From contig CM039210.1 of the NCBI GenBank assembly GCA_008360975.2, positions 17,383,007 through 17,447,006 on the forward strand: a stretch of 64,000 nucleotides of DNA. Reading direction: 5' to 3'. Positions 1-10,570 of the stretch are shown here, one piece after another (the first letter of the stretch is position 1; each line of letters opens with the position of its first letter). The stretch comes from Lichenostomus cassidix (taxonomy: Eukaryota; Chordata; Aves; Passeriformes; Meliphagidae). The position numbers and the translations under genes were made by a program. Under the pieces are notes generated by a model that was given only the letters and a program-made list of their open reading frames with translations, made no database searches and was not told the DNA's origin.

Positions 1-208
1 TGTCATAAAAGGAGATCAGGATAGTCAGGAAGGACCTGCCTTTCCTAAATCCATGCTGGATGGGTCTGATCCCCTGGTTGTCCTGTATGTGCTGTGTGAT
101 CATACTCAAGATGATCTGTTCCATAACCTTCCCCAGCACTGAGGTCAGACTGACAAGGTCTGTAGTTTCCCAGATTCTCCCTTCCAGCCCATCTTATAGG
201 TGGGTGTA
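1..208 (-). mobile_element. CR1 LINE reverse transcriptase fragment (downstream half)
   Basis: The minus strand encodes part of the CR1 ORF2 reverse transcriptase, with a GNYRP-type motif followed by a stretch resembling the usual 'QIILS..TQHI..NQGI.PSQHGF' region, here carrying stops. CR1 is the main LINE of birds; ORF2 supplies the reverse transcriptase for target-primed insertion. The fragment runs off the left edge of the window. It continues upstream at 1610-2040, so one CR1 copy was split by the LTR material at about 209-1609. It is a dead fragment. Confidence 0.8.
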
Positions 209-790
209 TGTGTTGCAGTTTAAAGGTTGTTATAGCAGACCTTACTGGAGAGCATCTCTGCCCAGCCCGGTTCAGCGCCTCAGTGCACCAAACCCTCCCT
301 CCGAGGGCCAGACACTGTGTTCTCACTGGCCGGGGAGCAATAAGGCTAGCTCTGGTTTCATCTGCTCTTCACAACCAGTGGTGGTAAAGGAGGCAAGGAG
401 GGTCTACGCCTTGTGTCCGTGGAAGATTTTATTCACATGGCTGCACCAGAGGCCAAAGCCCTCCCAGAGGCAGAGGTGCCTCATGGGCAAAGACCTCACA
501 TGAACAGACACATGTGCACAGACCATGCATAGACACATGTGGTACATAGACAACAACATGGTGGAGGGTGAGGAGTTTTCTAGAGAGACAGAGGGGCGGG
601 AACAGCACATTGACCCAGTGATCTCTGGGCACAGGGGCAGTACATGGGTGGAGTTAGGGTACAGGAACCGATAGGGAAAACCCAAGGGCGTGGCCAGGGC
701 CAGATGTGGGGAAGGCAGCACAATAGAAGAAAGATAACTATATAAGGAAGGAAAAGGGGTGGGGAGATACAATTTGTACCACAACATGTA
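209..790 (-). mobile_element. LTR relic, ERVK-like family (copy 1), minus strand
   Basis: On the minus strand this reads as an LTR: a TATA-like TTATATAG at about 740, an AATAAA near 429, then a downstream U5-like segment. It is clearly the same family as 8812-9366; shared blocks include the stretch around the chain 'ggcacaggggcagtacatggg'. The right end reads ACAACATGTA and abuts a second LTR that starts at 791. The left edge lies in CR1. A target duplication is not clean (GTGTA at 204-208 against GCATC at 1610-1614), so the order of insertion with the neighbouring LTR is unresolved. Confidence 0.65.
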
Positions 791-1513
791 TGTATTGGGT
801 TTGCATGGCCAAGCTTTGGTACTGGGGGAGGGGGGGCTACAGAGATTGCTTCTGTGAAAAGCTGCTAGAAGCTTCCTCCATGTCTGGCAGAGCCAATCTC
901 TGGTGGCTCCAAAGATGGACATGCTACTCGCTGGTCAAGGTTGGGCCAATTAGAAATGGTGGTAACGCCTCTGTGATAACATATTTAAGAAGAAAGGAAA
1001 AAAGTTATTGTGGCCAGAGAAGAGTGGGGTCAGAACATGTGAAAAGAACAACTCTGCAGACACAAAGGTCAGTGGAGAAGGATGGGGAGGAGGTGCTCCA
1101 GGCACCGGAGCTGAGATTCCTTTGCAGCCCGTGGTGAAGACCATGGTGAAGCAACTGTGTCCTGCAGGCCATGGAGATCCACGGGGATGCAGAGATCCAA
1201 CTGCAGCCTGTGGAGGACCTCCATGCCGGAGCAGGTGGATGCTTGAGAGAAGACTGTGACCCTGTGGAGGCCTGCACTGAAGCTCTGCTTCCCAGGAAGT
1301 GGCTGAATATCCCTCGCTGATGGGAAGAAGAGAATTTTTTTTCCCCTTTGCTTATGGGGGTGCAAAGTTTCGCTTTTGCTTGCTTTGCGAACTGCCTTAT
1401 TTAAACCTACCATTTTTTTTCCATCTTATTTTCTCTCCTCTGTCCCATTGGGAACAGGAGTGATAGAGCAGCTTGGTGAGCACCTGGCATTCAGCCAAGG
1501 TCAATCCACTACA
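791..1513 (+). mobile_element. ERVL-type LTR, plus strand, followed by spacer and tRNA copy
   Basis: The LTR begins TGTATTGGGTTTGC and ends CCACTACA, giving the TG...CA ends of a retroviral LTR. It shares a middle block (GATAACATATTTAAGAAG and the following A/G-rich part) with the LTRs at 3536-4787, 9524-10565 and 23190-24488. The stretch around 966-990 holds the TATA-like TATTTAAG. A 7-nt spacer (1514-1520) and a tRNA-Lys-complementary stretch follow, then a second copy of the LTR 3' terminus at 1590-1609. No body of a provirus remains. Confidence 0.75.
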
Positions 1514-1520
1514 GTCCCTT

Positions 1521-1589
1521 TGGCACTTAATGTGGGGCCTGAACCCACAACCCTGGTATTAAGAATACCATGTTCTCCTGACTGAGCTA
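1521..1589 (-). other. 69-nt tRNA-Lys(CTT)-derived sequence with CCA end (extended primer-binding site)
   Basis: The reverse complement folds as a tRNA from position 8 to 76: D-arm, anticodon stem TGGTA/TACCA, anticodon CTT, T-stem GTGGG/CCCAC, discriminator G and a terminal CCA. Genomic tRNA genes of vertebrates do not encode CCA, so this is a copy of a mature tRNA. Its 3' end lies 7 nt after the LTR end, where a retroviral primer-binding site belongs, but a normal site is about 18 nt and this one runs 69. The acceptor strand differs from common tRNA-Lys by transitions. It is not a functional tRNA gene, as positions 1-7 are absent. Confidence 0.75.
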
Positions 1590-1609
1590 GCCAAGGTCAA
1601 CCCACTACA
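1590..1609 (+). repeat. Second copy of the LTR 3' terminus
   Basis: These 20 bases differ at one position from 1494-1513, the 3' end of the LTR just upstream. They directly follow the tRNA copy and directly precede CR1 sequence. The arrangement is LTR, spacer, tRNA copy, LTR end, which would arise by loss of the proviral interior or by an aberrant reverse-transcription product. Confidence 0.7.
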
Positions 1610-2040
1610 GCATCCCACTGGCCAATCTCCAGTAGTTTGGAACCTCCCCGTTAACCATGACTGATGATATATGATGGAGAGTGGCTTGACGAGCTCTTCT
1701 GCCAGCTCCCTCAGTACCCTCAGTTGGATCTTGTCTGGTCCCATAAACTTGTGAGCATCTAAGTGGCTCAGCCGGTCACTAACTGTTTCCTCCTGCATTG
1801 CAAGGGGTCTCGATGTCATCTGTGTCCAAACGTAAAAGAACTCAGCAGCTGAGCTGCTGGCACTTGTGTTTCCAGAGGGAGGGAGAAGGGATGAGTAGTG
1901 CACATCCCTTTTCCTGAGCTGGCTGGAAACATTTTGACCACAGATGGGTTTCCATGCTACCCTGATTACCTTGAGCATTGATCCTAGCCCTCTTCCAGGG
2001 AGAAGCCCTCTCTCAGGGAGATAAATGGGAAAGTCTGTGG
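1610..2040 (-). mobile_element. CR1 LINE reverse transcriptase fragment (upstream half)
   Basis: The minus strand encodes the CR1 reverse-transcriptase segment with 'DKIQLRVLRELAEELVKP' followed by a stretch resembling the common 'LSIIY.QSWLTG' motif, open for about 139 codons from 1978. It joins in order with 1-208 once the LTR insertion is removed. The reading frame upstream of 1978 fades around 2040. Nothing else in the family-specific ORF2 remains here. Confidence 0.85.
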
Positions 2041-2965
2041 GCCCATGCCACTTTTCCAGCCTTTTTCATGCCTTGTTTTTAGTGGTCAGGTCAAAAAACC
2101 AACACAGGTCTGTTCTTTACCCACTCTTCAACCACAAGGAAATTATTAAGGCCAAAGTTTTCAAATGTGAGTTTCAAGTCTTGTAGGTACATCCCAATGC
2201 AGTAATCCAAATTAGTGATTGTCTTGATTATTATTGACTTTGCTGGATATTTTAAGCAACTCCATTGGAAAATATTGACCTTATCACCACTTTGCTTCAG
2301 TTTATCCTTGGAGGAACATTTTAGGACAGCTCTTTATATCATGAAGCTTGACTGTTCCTAAGAAAATTATCTCAACTATCTCATGAGAAACTATTTGTTC
2401 ATTAGAATATGGAAATGCTGCTGCTGAAAGTGGATCAAGCAAGAGCATCCTGCCTGAAAAGCCCTGCTCCTACTCTTCTTCAGGCATGTGCCATTGCAGC
2501 CTGGCTTTGCATGAGCAGTTGCTGGTGGTGCTTCTGCCCTTTCATTTGCATGAGCAAAGATAGGATTTTGTATGCACTGACTTAATGTTTACATGCAAAT
2601 CAAACACAGAGTTTTGCACAATTTTTTATGCTCCACTTTCCAAAGAGTTGTGCATAGCCAGCATATAGGATACATTTCAGGATCTACAGTAGACGTAATA
2701 TCTTTCTAACTTATTTTTTGCCTCCACCTTCTCTCCAATATAATAATAAAGACACAGCAGCCAGTATTTTTCCTTACTGTCCATCTATTTGCATTATGCA
2801 ATTTGATTGCAACTGATAAGTCATTAATAATTTCCTGTTGTGGTTTATATTTACCCAGCTTGCTACTGTGCAGCAAAGGTGATGGAAGGGGCAGGAGCAG
2901 GAAGGCAAAAGATACAGTCAGGGAAGCACAAAATGTGTGGGAACACCAAGTCTTCAGAAAACGAC
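2041..2965. other. Unrecognised A/T-rich sequence
   Basis: I see no convincing coding region, LTR or LINE here. Short runs such as TGTTTACATGCAAAT near 2587 are not enough to call a regulatory site. Confidence 0.4.
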
Positions 2966-3187
2966 TTCTTTTCTTTTCTTTTTTTCTTTTCTTTTCTTTT
3001 CTTTTCTTTTCTTTTCTTTTCTTTTCTTTTCTTTTCTTTCTTTTCTTTTATTTCTTCTTTTCTTTTCTTTCTTCTTTTCTTTTCTTTTCTTTTCTTTTCT
3101 TTTCTTTTCTTTTCTTTTCTTTTCTCTTTTCTTTTCTTTTCTTTTCTTTTCTTTTCTTTTCTTTTCTTTTCTTTTCTTTTCTTTTTT
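2966..3187. repeat. (TTTTC)n pentanucleotide microsatellite
   Basis: About 220 bases of CTTTT units with a few interruptions (near 3037-3075 and 3124). One strand is pure pyrimidine. The reading frames through it give only Phe/Ser/Leu or Lys/Glu repeats and are not genes. Confidence 0.97.
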
Positions 3188-3530
3188 TCTTCTGTGGTGC
3201 TGCCACCAGGAGTTCTGTAGGGGTTGTCTTGATTTTTTTAAAGCCAAATGCTCCTTGTTTATCATCATGGCAGCCTTACCTCTATGGAAAAGTTTTTTTA
3301 TGGACCTCTAAGCACTGCCTTTTTCTGCTGGAGGAAGCAAAAGCGAAAGGGTTGCTGCTTCCCTGTTGGGATTTTATTGTTGTTGTTGATTTTTTTGGTC
3401 ACCTAGCGTAATGCTTCCTTAGACCATGATTAAAAGCCACCGTGCTTGATTTCCCCTCTAATAGTGTAAAGATTGGAACTGGAGCTGCCTCTGCTGCCTG
3501 GCCCTCCTCCTGCCCATGTCTTCAGATGTT
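3188..3530. other. Unrecognised sequence between microsatellite and LTR
   Basis: No gene or repeat family recognised. A G/T-rich stretch with a short TTG run lies near 3371-3390. Confidence 0.35.
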
Positions 3531-3535
3531 ATGTC

Positions 3536-4787
3536 TGTGTTGGTTTTGCTTAGCCCAGAACATCAGCAAGGTACCTTTAGCATCTAGGGGAAATTTAAAC
3601 CCTTCAAAAGCTGTTGTGGTAGGCCTGAAGAAGTGGCTGAAGGCTTGGGAGAAAGCGTACCCCTGTGTTCATGAGTTAGTTTTGCTTAGCCCAGTTTTTG
3701 GTAGTGGGTGGGGGGAAGGGGAGCAGAAAGATGGCTCCTGTGTGTTCTGTGTGAAGGTTCTGGAAGTTTTTTACTATGTCTAGTAGAGCCAATCTCTGAT
3801 GGCTCTGAAGATGATGGACAGACTTCTGGCCAAGCCTGGGCCAATTAGAAATGTTGGTTACACCTCTGTGATAACATATTTAAGAAGAAATCAAAATAAT
3901 AGGTGCACGTACTTCTTTGTAGCCAGAGGAGGAGGAGGTGAGAATATGTGAGGGAAAACAACATGGAAACACCAAGGTCAGTGGCGAAGGTGGGGGATGA
4001 GGTGCTCCGGGCGCTGGAGCTGACAACCCTCTGCTGGCCATGGTGAAGACCATGGTGGAGCAGGTTTTCTCCCTGCAGCCCATGGGGTCCACAGGGGGTG
4101 CAGAGATCCACTCACAGCCCGTGGGGAGGTTCCCACACCAGAGGAGCAGGTGGATGCCTGGAAGAAGCTGTGATCCAGTGGCAGTCCCAGTGGAGAGAAA
4201 GGCCTTGCTCCCGAGATGGAACAGCTTGGCCTCGGCTCAGAGGTCTGCACCCCATGGACAAGGGGCTCATGTTGCAGCAGATTCAGGTGGGCTGCTGCTC
4301 ATGAGATTGAACCCATGCCAAAGAAGTTTGCAGAGGACTGTCTCCCATGGGAGGGACCCCATGGCAACATAGAGGACTCCTCTTCCTGAGCAGCGGAAGA
4401 AATTTCGGTGATGGACTGACCAAAAACCCCCATACTCTGTCCCCCCCGTGCTGTTGGTGGGAAGGAGGGAGGACAGTGAGTGGAGAAATGGTGTCTTAAG
4501 AAGGAGGGGGGTGAGCGAAGAAACGATGTCTTAAGAGCTTATTTTTTACTTCTCATTTATCCTCCAACTCTGTTAGCAATAAATCACTTTGCAACTTTAA
4601 GTGTTCAGTCTGTTTTGTCCTTCCTTAGTGTGTCCTCCCACCGGTCATTTATCTCAACTCATGAGCTCTGTGTGTGTGTGTGTGTGTATTAGCTTTTTTT
4701 TCTCTCTTCTGCACAGCTGCGGCAGGGGAGAGGGGAGAGAGCAGATGCCGTAGGTGCCTGGCCTTTGGCCAGGGTCAAACCACCACA
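3536..4787 (+). mobile_element. Solo ERVL-type LTR, 1252 bp, with perfect 5-bp target duplication
   Basis: The element starts TGTGTTGGTTTTGC and ends CAAACCACCACA. The 5-bp ATGTC stands on both sides (3531-3535 and 4788-4792), which proves the boundaries. Plus orientation follows from TATTTAAG near 3880 and the polyadenylation signal AATAAA near 4578. A TG dinucleotide run (about 4671-4687) lies inside. No internal sequence remains, so this is a solo LTR formed by recombination between the two LTRs of a provirus. Homologues are at 9524-10565 and 23190-24488. Confidence 0.95.
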
Positions 4788-4792
4788 ATGTC

Positions 4793-6549
4793 ACAGCTCC
4801 TGGGTTGCTTGCTGACTCCAGCCAGCCTTCCCAGGGGATGGAAAGCAGGTTCCCTTCCCTATGGCAGCAGCAGTGCCCACATTTAAGAAGCTGTAGTGAT
4901 GAGCATAACTGCATTAGTTCTGCTATATTAGAACAGAAGCAAAGAGCTTAATTTAATTCGCTGACCTGTATACCAACACCTGAGGGTCACTAATTCACTG
5001 TCATGTATTCTCAATGAAACCAGGCTCTTTAGTGTTCAGGGTTTTTTTTTAGGGGTTTTTTTGTTGTTGTTGTTTTGTTTTTTTGAAGAGCGGAGTCTTG
5101 CAGAGTAAATGCTCATTTTCTAGGACTGTAGAAAAATATCTTCTTGCAAGGATTACAGTAGGTCAGGATGTCTCACTTTTGCCAGTGTCCACAAGGCATA
5201 GATGATCACAGGTCTCTTTTTTTTCTTTGAAATGTATGAATCGATCTGTTCTTTCATTTTATGATTAGCAACATTAATTAAAAAGTTGATTCACAGTGAC
5301 ATATGATTGACCAAAAAACATTCATTCACCACAAGCTGTATTTGGACATCATTCAAGGGCTTTGAGCCTATTAGAAACTTCAACCCTTTCTGTCTTCACA
5401 AGTGATAGGATCAAGTCCTGTAGTAGCATTTGCTAAGACTCGTTAGGATAAATTAATCCCTATGGTAAATGTACAGACTTCCACAGAATGTTATCGGGGA
5501 TAAATTAGACCTATTGATTTTTAATGATGTTCTTATCTGAATAATGAAAATAGTTTCTTTTCTGTTCTGGTCTATTGTTCTTCTAATGCAAGCATCACCA
5601 TAAGCACCTGCTTTGACCCTCAATTTTTAAATCTGAAAATTTTACATTTTTAAAAGGATTAGAAAATGTGTTTTTTTTCTTTCCTGCAAACTGTGGGCAA
5701 TGCCATTACTTAGTGGAATATGTTTCCCAGAATTTACACATCTCCAAACATCCTTTTCTGAAAAATGTGTATAGACTGCCAGAAAAATTACAGGCTTCCT
5801 ATATTTTAAGGCTGATCTCCTCCTCCAGAGAGCATCCTCATTGCAAGGGGTTTACTCCATGCTAATGAATTTCTAGAGAAATCATTTGGAGAAGCACAAA
5901 CTGATTTGGTTTCTTGAGCTGACCTGACTGAGATAATCCATGCCTTGCTATTTCATGCCAAGGATTTTTAGCATCACCCCATCCTCTGAGTCCTCAGGTG
6001 GGTAATTTGGAGTCACTCCACATCCCCAGGAGATATTTTCATGGACCAACTGGTTTGTGGCATGGCTCTTAAGGATAGGGGGATGTGATGAATCCTGTGC
6101 TGTTCCTTGCAAGGGTGGGACATAGCTGATCCCAGATATGGAGAGGCACAAACAGGTATTCATTTCCACAGGTGTCTTCTCTCCATCATCGCAGTCAGTG
6201 CCTCTGATGACCATGAGAGCATAGAGAAAAGCAATCCTTTAGAATGGATTTATTTTAATGCCTCTAAACCTAGAGGTTTGAAAAGAAATCCAAGACCACA
6301 TGTTGTACCCAGGCTTCACTGGTGAGCCAGTGTGTTGCTTAGGCAATATTATTGAAATGTTTTAACCTCCTTAACCCTATTCCTTCCTGACCCAGCTGGG
6401 ACTTCTCTGGTGCCTCCCATCCTGGGTGCAGGTCTTAATCAAGTCTCAAATAGCAATGCTTTTGAGTGCTTCATCTCCATGTCTTTGTAAACAGCAGCCA
6501 TAACCTTTAGGAAGTGAATTCGGAAGCTTTTGCTGTGATCTTATACACA
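4793..6549. other. Unrecognised, probably non-repetitive host sequence
   Basis: A T/G-rich patch lies at 5040-5085. I find no exon with support, no LTR and no LINE in this stretch. Confidence 0.35.
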
Positions 6550-6925
6550 TCCTTATAGCACCTTTCAGTACCTAAAGGAGTCCTACAAGAAAGACAGAAA
6601 GGGAGGAAAGGGACTTGTTAAAAGGGCATGTAGTGATAGGTCAAGGGGTAATGGCCTTTAAGCTGAAGGAGGGTAGGTTTAGATTAGATATAAGGAAAAA
6701 ATTCTTTGCTGTGAGGGTGGTGAGGCACTGGAACAAGTTACCCAGAGAAGTTGTGGATGCCACATCCCTGGGAGTGTTCAAGGCCAGGTGGACAGGGCTT
6801 TGAGCAGCCTGGTCTAGTGGAAGGTGTCCCTGCTCATGGCAGGGAGGTTGGAATGAAATGGTCTTTGACATTCCTTACAACCCAAACCATTCTAGGATTC
6901 TATGATATTATTCTATGATCTGTGA
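6550..6925 (+). mobile_element. CR1 LINE 3' end, plus strand
   Basis: The segment contains the typical CR1 3' region. About 62 codons of the ORF2 C-terminus are readable, with [10 protein letters not shown] and [10 protein letters not shown] motifs. The 3' untranslated part follows and ends in GATTCTATGATATTATTCTATG, the tail from which CR1 priming occurs. It is 5'-truncated, as most CR1 copies are. Confidence 0.93.
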
Positions 6926-8811
6926 TGTTCAGGTAGTGGTTGGCTTTAGCCTGACTTCCCGAGGGTTCTACTCCCCCAGCCACTGCCCCTGACGAAGTCT
7001 GGGTCTGCAGACATGAGACTATTTCTGTGGTTCATCAGTGGCATTCAGAACCAAATGTGACCTTTGTCCTCAGAACACTGTGGTGCCATGCATGGCTGCA
7101 GGGGGTACATGCGAGTGTCAGGGTGCTCTTTTGGGTGTTACTTAACCATATGTCTTTGTGTGACCAGAGATGTTTGTTTATGTTCTGGGTTGCATGGTTA
7201 AAGAAACTTTTCAGTTAAACCCCAGTCTCTCTGAATACACCAAAACCTGGTTAAATTGCATCCTTTATAGTGTTTAATTTATTTTTTTTTAATTTCAAAT
7301 TGAAGAAGCATTTTTTCATTTCTTAAAAACTATTAGGTAGGTATCAGTTGGGAATAGACTTAGCTTAATAACTGGCTGGGTTGGCTTTAACCACTGATCT
7401 AAATGGCAACATGTCTGCAGACTCCTGAGTCATCATTTTCTATTCCCAAATGTTCCTTGCTAGTTGAAGAAATATTAATATTTACTCAGAAATTCCCACA
7501 AAGGTTCTCTGTGCTCTTCTAGCACATATGGTGGAGATCAAGGGATTTAACACAGGCAGTATTAACTTCAGGTCTAAGTTGTACTTCTTGAATATTTCTT
7601 GAAGTGTGTCTCTTTTAGAGAACTCTATTTGTTAGTTTGAATGTATCTGGGGAATTTTCACTATGTACATCATCATATAGAAGGATGGATGGATGGATGG
7701 ATGGATGGATGGATGGATGGATGGATCTTTTGCAGAAGTTATATGAGATTTCCTCTCCCTCCCCATTCATGATTTCAGGTCTGTGCCTTTAACTTTCCTT
7801 TATCTTGGTAATCATTTTAATTGATACAAGCCCTTATTTGAGTAATACAAAATACCAGATGTAAACTTCATACAGGCTCAAGTGTGGGACTTGCAACGTG
7901 ATTATTTTATTACATGTGTATGCCTTCCTTCCCAGAAAACACTACAAAACCCTTCAGGCAATTTTTAATTGGCAGCAGAGATAAGGAATGCTCCAATTCA
8001 GAAACATACCCTAGAAAGGGAAAGGCCAATATTGACTTGCAATGAAATTTAAGCTCTTTAAACTCATCCCTGGACAGGAAGAATCAATGTCTCTTGTAAA
8101 AAAAGTACTGCTGCTGTTATATAGCAGACTGTTAAACTATGCTAACAGTAATATATTTTCTATTCAAAACTGTTCCGCTGGGTATATAAATACAGGAAGA
8201 TTTTACTGATGTATATATCCAGATTTTTGACATGTGTAGGTGGAGCTGTCAAAGGAAAGCATATTTGAGAATTAGGACCAGCTGCCCTAATGGAATATTA
8301 TTGACTTTAGTTACATCCGGGGCTAAATATAGAACAGACAGCAATGTACACAGGGCTGTGTCTGACTGCCAGGACAGAATGTGCTGCTCAACAGATGGAT
8401 GGATGTTGTTCCTGCACAGATGCTCCTTTTAGGTCAGGGAGTTCTCCTGGGCTTTTCTGCCTGGTGTTGCTACTTCCATGGCCATCCTGCTGTTGGCCAG
8501 CCAGGGCTGTAGATCCAGCTCCAAAGGGAGATGTGGGACTGGTCTGGACACATTTCTCTGGCTGACATCTCTTGGCACAGCTCCCCAAAGTCACTGGGAT
8601 TGTGTTGATTTATACGTATTGAAGGGCTGATCCCAGCAGTTACAGTCAAAACTGTGAGGAATATGTATACTTTGGATATTTTGCCCTGGCCTTTCTCTAT
8701 TGCCACCCTCCATCCCTCTCTTCTTCCCTCACTACTGTCCAGTTGCATTTTTGTGCTATTTAAAATTTGAGATGGGACCCTGTTGCATTAATTAGTTTCT
8801 GCAATGGTATA
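6926..8811. other. Unrecognised sequence with a GGAT microsatellite
   Basis: No gene recognised. A (GGAT)n tetranucleotide repeat of about eleven units occupies 7682-7726. The rest is A/T-rich and looks like ordinary intergenic DNA. Confidence 0.4.
7682..7726. repeat. (GGAT)n tetranucleotide microsatellite
   Basis: Uninterrupted GGAT units across about 45 bases. Confidence 0.97.
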
Positions 8812-9366
8812 GCAGTCTGCAGACCTTACCAGGGAGCGTCTCTGCCCAGCCCAGGTCAGCGCCTCAGTGCACCAAACCCTCCCTCTGAGGGCTGGTCACT
8901 GCACTTCCACTGGCCAGGGAGCCGAAGGCTAGCTCTGGTTTCATCTGCGCTTTGCAACATGGCAGCGGTAGAGGAGGTGAGAAGGGTCTATGCATAGTGA
9001 CCATGGGAGTTGTTTATTAACATGGTCCACCAGAGGCCAAAGCCTTCCCAGGGGCAGAGACACTGAGATGCAAAGACCTAGTGCAAAGACATCCCTGGTG
9101 CAAAGACCTCACGGATGCAAAGACATCCACATGCACAGACACATCATGGCGGAGGGTCAGAGGTTTTCTATAGAGACAGGGGGCAGGGACAGCACATTGG
9201 CCCAGTGATCTCTGGGCACAGGGGCAGTACATGGGCGGAGTTAGGGTACAGGAACCAATAGGGAAAACCGAAGGGAGTGGCCAGGACCATTTGGGAAGGG
9301 AGGACATATAAGGAAGAAAAGGGGTGGGGAAATACATAACGCAATATCGGGGGCAGACTGCAACAG
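8812..9366 (-). mobile_element. ERVK-like LTR (copy 2), minus strand, 3' LTR of a lost provirus
   Basis: The sequence is homologous to 209-790. On the minus strand it has a TATA-like CTTATATG near 9306, AATAAA near 9015 and a U5-like end. Immediately upstream on the minus strand is a purine tract, AGAAGGGGGGAG, at about 9372-9384. That is where the polypurine tract of a retrovirus adjoins its 3' LTR, so this is a 3' LTR rather than a solo LTR. Confidence 0.75.
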
Positions 9367-9518
9367 GACTCCCCCCTTCTGAGCTCGCACCTCCTGAAAG
9401 TTTTGATTTTGAAGGCAAAACCTACATTTCCAGCAGCATTCTTAAAAAGCCCTTTTCCATCCTGCACCGAAAAAGATGATCTGTGTGTGCTACATCTGTG
9501 CACCCAACAGGAGGGTCC
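9367..9518 (-). mobile_element. Proviral 3' internal remnant with polypurine tract
   Basis: A 150-bp remnant lies between the 3' LTR at 8812-9366 and the solo LTR at 9524-10565. It carries the polypurine tract near 9372-9384. I cannot assign a reading frame in it. Confidence 0.5.
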
Positions 9519-9523
9519 GTCCC

Positions 9524-10565
9524 TGTCGTGGTTTGACCCTGGCCAAATGCCAGGCACTTATCTACTCTCTCTGCTCTCCCCTGCCACAGCTGGGCAGAGG
9601 AGAGGAAAAAAGTTAACACACTAAAGGCTCATGAGTTGACATAAGGAAATGGGAGAAGATGCACTGAGGGCAAAACAGACTGAAACTTAAAGTTGCAAAG
9701 TGATTTATTGCTAACAAAGTCAGAGGAGGCTAATGAGAAGTAAAAAGAAGCTCTTAAGACACTTTCTCTACTCACTCCCCTCCCTCCTTCCCACCAGCAG
9801 CACAGGGGGCAGGGCATGGGGGTTTGGTCACTCCATCACTGAGATCTTCCGCTGCTCAGGGAGAGGAGTCGTTCTCTGCATAGCCATGGGGTCCCTCCCA
9901 CGGCAGGCAGCTCTCTGCGAACACCTCCAGTGTGAGTCCAAATCTCAGGAGCAGCAGCCCGCCTGAATCTGCTGCAACACGAGTCCATCCACAGGGTGCA
10001 GACCTCTGAGGCCAGGCTGTTCCATCTCAAGAGCAAGGCCTTTCTCTCCACTGGGACTGCCACTGGATCACAGCTTCTTCCAGGCATCCACCCGCTCTGG
10101 CGTGGGCACCTCCCCGCAGGTTGTGGGTGGATCTCTGCACCCTTCATGGACTCCATGGGCTGCAGGGGGACAACCTGCTTCCCCATGGTCCTCACCACGG
10201 CTGGCAGAGGGTTGTCGGCTCTGGTGCTAGGAGCACCTCCTCCCCCACCTTCTCCACTGACCTTGGTGTTTCCATGTTGTTTTCCCTCACATATTTTCAC
10301 CTCCTCCTCCTTCTTCTTTGGCTAAAAAGAAGTACGTGCACCTATTGTTTTGATTTCTTCTTAAATATGTTATCACAGAGGTGTAGCCAACATTTCTAAT
10401 TGGCCCAGGCTTGGCCAGCAGTCTGTCCATCATCTTCAGAGCCATCAGAGCTTAGCTCTGCTGGACATGATAAATACTTCCAGAACCTTCACACAGAACA
10501 CACAGGAGCCATCTTTGTGGCCCTCCCACCCACTACCAAAAACTGGACCAAGCAAAACCAACACA
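9524..10565 (-). mobile_element. Solo ERVL-type LTR, minus strand, perfect 5-bp target duplication
   Basis: The minus strand begins TGTGTTGGTTTTGC and ends in the complement of TGTCGTGGTTTGACC, so the ends are TG...CA. GTCCC flanks it on both sides (9519-9523 and 10566-10570). TTCTTAAATATG near 10358 is the counterpart of the TATA-like block in the 3536-4787 copy, and TTTATTGC near 9700 is the reverse of the AATAAA signal. It inserted into or next to the proviral remnant at 9367-9518. Confidence 0.95.
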
Positions 10566-10570
10566 GTCCC

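Noticed and set aside
209..1609. A single insertion of one element bounded by GTGTA and GCATC
   Set aside because: The two flanking 5-mers match at too few positions, and the stretch contains two different LTR families in opposite orientation; the order of events stays open.
2803..3411. Long open frames through the TTTTC repeat (about 100-200 codons)
   Set aside because: They are Phe/Ser/Leu or Lys/Glu homopolymer-like translations of a microsatellite in several frames and both strands.
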